DNA of 64,000 nucleotides from Planctomycetota bacterium (GTDB taxonomy: Bacteria > Planctomycetota > Planctomycetia > Pirellulales > UBA1268), in contig QWOQ01000006.1 of the NCBI GenBank assembly GCA_003669585.1, forward strand, positions 62,001 to 126,000, read 5' to 3'. The notes under the pieces are model-generated. The model did not search any database. It was given only the letters and a program-made list of their open reading frames with translations, and was not told the origin of the DNA. Below are positions 63,101-64,000 of the stretch, piece after piece. How positions within the stretch are numbered: the stretch's first letter is position 1; each line of letters starts with the position of its first letter. A program made the translations under genes and the position numbers.

Positions 63101-63457
63101 GTTGTTGCCGCACTTTTGACAATCGTGGGCTTTTCCATAAACGATACGATCGTGATCTTCGACAGACTCAGGGAAATCCGTGGCAAGAGTTCTCTCGTAA
63201 CTGGTGAAATGATTGATCGGGCGGTGAATCAGACGCTGAGTCGAACGATTCTCACCTCCGGAACAGCACTTCTTGCAACCATCATTCTTTACGTATTTGG
63301 AGGCACGGGAATTCACACGTTTGCATTTACGATGCTCATCGGAATTGTGACGGGTACGTACAGCACGGTGTATATTGCTTCGCCAATCGTTCTGTGGCTG
63401 CAGGCCAAGCCGGCTAGTCCCGGGCTTCAACTTCGCGCGAGATCTGCGTCGACTTGA
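60131..63457 (+). CDS. secDF: Fused SecD-SecF protein export subunit
   Basis: SecD and SecF, which use the proton gradient to help translocation, are here one protein of 1108 residues. The N-terminus has an extra membrane helix (about 30-48) before the normal SecD TM1 (61-79). The SecD signature LGIDLKGGV is at 84-92; GMAVDANVLIYERMREE is the SecD TM region. The SecF half starts near 615 with DIDFTGGTSV near 648 and ends with GFSINDTIVIFDRLRE. A Pro/Glu/Ser-rich acidic insert (about 736-830) lies in the SecF outer domain. The ATG at 60131 has GGAAAG six bases upstream. Confidence 0.96.
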   Translation: MNMFQTIVPFFCQVVEASSQATAWWKESWFLWVLTVLVVFVPALMARLIAPALRAVDMSGRMAIVLISLVAGCAIVAQGWPPRLGIDLKGGVILVYEIDSSKQSSEGVDDAIGKIEALLVGQDGRFGTLKRESNERVTVELKTTDKALRDSFLAGVQKIDFGDATVRLAKRNDSEQSLSLGFDVIGQSISIDMDKLVAAVSRRVNPGGQKEVTVRRYGIGQLEVIVPEVDQAEVNLIKRIVSSAGVLEFRIVANGDDPRHKPVIELAMASGGTTIGEAGRPMGRWVRLDTAKISADEESGLVTRIASDKTVEVLVVLDRFNVTGGFLTRSLSSYDANLQPCVNFAFNSAGAALFGTLTGQNLPDPSNRLTSRLGIVLDDVLLSAPTIRSAISGEGQITGSFKQADVDFLVGVLNAGSLPAALYSEPISEQRISPQLGADTIRSGARAMVLAMIVVLFFMLAYYRFSGAVADLAVILNVLLVVALMITVKAAFTLAGLAGLVLSVGMAVDANVLIYERMREEVDRGASLRMSIRNGFQRAFSTIVDSNLTTLITGVVLFAIGTDQLKGFAVTLILGLSLNLFTAVFCARVVFDLAERNRWITQLSMARMFGQTTFQFVSYMRPAVVGSTAFILLGLLASVYRGQGLFDIDFTGGTSVQIAFKPDQGLDVLDVRNAVAELPDVSVSTVTTNDGQSNLRYKIDTSLRNDDQVETLLKEKFPGRLATYSMGFGEITPVLPNAPPAIPGDAVLPEVPEKEKEPPVDSSSEADKVQDAPSPKEGASLQTFGTLFLGMLAEDESIPENLVVTPEKQESSPTIVTDDVEKVSQVTSSAALDFPEQINWGTLRSNVQDALRAEGIADIPFELATEGMISKTHAYRSWGLSIQADMEVTRRVLERMARTLAETPVYLSANTIGGKVAGNTKVTAVYALLASMLMIVLYVWLRFQNLAFGLAAVVALVHDVLVTVACLALSKFVAPFLGWALVDDFKISLDVVAALLTIVGFSINDTIVIFDRLREIRGKSSLVTGEMIDRAVNQTLSRTILTSGTALLATIILYVFGGTGIHTFAFTMLIGIVTGTYSTVYIASPIVLWLQAKPASPGLQLRARSAST

Positions 63458-63708
63458 TCCTCGGGTTACATTTTAAAAACAGATTTCCTCATTTTTTAAA
63501 TTGGGGTGTATGTCTTGGCACATATGAATGTGTACGGGTTATGCAGTTTGTGAGGAGCAGGGAAGACCTCGAGGCTGCGTTTTCTGTGTTCTCGAGTCCA
63601 CGATGTGACGACCCAAATAAAAGAAAGAGGAACGTTTCAAAAATCCGCTCTACGAAATGGAGGTGATACTTATTCCGCGTGGAACTGCGCGAGAGGAACC
63701 GTTCTGAA

Positions 63709-64000
63709 ATGGATTTTATAAAGCGAGTCATGAGAATCACAGCGAGTGCTGCGATGCTCATTGTTGGACTATGGACGTTGTTGTCGCTGGTTCTCGGTCC
63801 GGTGAAACGATCAGAAGACCGAGAAACTCAGACAAGGGTTTTGTCGCAAGCGATCGAAACCCCTGCAGTGTCGAATGAAAAAAGGCAGCTCGGTTCAACC
63901 ATGTTGTCATCGTCAGTGATACAGACGGCACCCTCCGATGGACTGCCGGTGATGCACAGTTTCCAGTCGCCTGATCAGGGTGACCTTTCATCGTCGAATG
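63709..64000 (+). CDS. Truncated hypothetical protein with an N-terminal membrane anchor
   Basis: The first 97 residues of a gene that runs off the right edge are visible. It starts MDFIKRVMRITASAAMLIVG, with a hydrophobic helix (about 11-30, AMLIVGLWTLLSLVLG) after basic residues: a signal anchor or uncleaved signal. The rest is Ser/Gln/Asp-rich and probably disordered. GAGAGGAA lies about ten bases before the ATG. I cannot assign a family. Confidence 0.6.
   Translation, partial: MDFIKRVMRITASAAMLIVGLWTLLSLVLGPVKRSEDRETQTRVLSQAIETPAVSNEKRQLGSTMLSSSVIQTAPSDGLPVMHSFQSPDQGDLSSSN

Noticed and set aside
1..64000. CRISPR arrays, insertion sequences, prophage or defence islands
   Set aside because: No regularly spaced repeats, transposase, integrase, cas, restriction or toxin-antitoxin genes were recognised.

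Overview
The window looks like a chromosomal segment of a planctomycete, probably from the Pirellula/Planctomyces side of the phylum. The clues are a paired DUF1549/DUF1553 protein and Tat-exported DUF1501 protein (28426-31912), two Tat-exported Gfo/Idh/MocA oxidoreductases, a ThuA-like secreted protein, a Minf_1886-family protein (known from planctomycetes and verrucomicrobia), an apparent TIGR03009-type secreted protein, a fused SecDF, and ribosomal proteins with long basic tails. GC looks roughly balanced, which is low for the phylum. I saw no phage, insertion sequence, CRISPR array, rRNA or convincing tRNA.

Layout. 1-9871: a 5'-truncated protein with three degenerate repeats, then rpmA (L27), a Tat-exported oxidoreductase, obgE, coaX, rsfS-argS (ATGA overlap) and an EF-G-type gene; this is a ribosome assembly and translation block. 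9872-27998: the S10, spc and alpha ribosomal clusters on one strand in classical order, rpsJ to rplQ, with secY, adk, map and rpoA. rpsL, rpsG and tuf are not upstream of rpsJ, rpmD (L30) is missing between rpsE and rplO, and infA is missing between map and rpmJ. 28426-31912: the DUF1549/DUF1553 and DUF1501 pair. 32033-44628: mostly single metabolic genes (MATE transporter, speA, nadE, a second Tat oxidoreductase, a TIGR03009-like protein, a Minf_1886 protein, a small membrane protein, pckA, ThuA-like), then a secreted glutathione-peroxidase-like protein to 45366.

45385-51126 is the only long minus-strand block: a tandem repeat of GT39 (ArnT-like) plus GT2 (ArnC/DPM1-like) genes, partly translationally coupled. 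Divergent from it on the plus strand are gyrA, ugd (UDP-glucose dehydrogenase), a large membrane pyrophosphatase (hppA), and tgt-yajC-secDF, the classical tRNA-modification and Sec cluster. A truncated membrane-anchored protein ends the window.

How it fits together: most of the window is core information processing and protein export. The more unusual material is (a) enlarged ribosomal proteins L4, L17, L29 and S17, two of them at the rim of the peptide exit tunnel; (b) a duplicated lipid-linked sugar transfer module near ugd, which suggests envelope glycolipid modification; (c) large inserts in the extracytoplasmic parts of the membrane pyrophosphatase and SecDF; (d) several strong inverted repeats between or inside operon genes; and (e) the repeat protein at the left edge, whose repeats resemble those in phage tape-measure proteins. 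I found no clear new multi-gene defence or mobile system.
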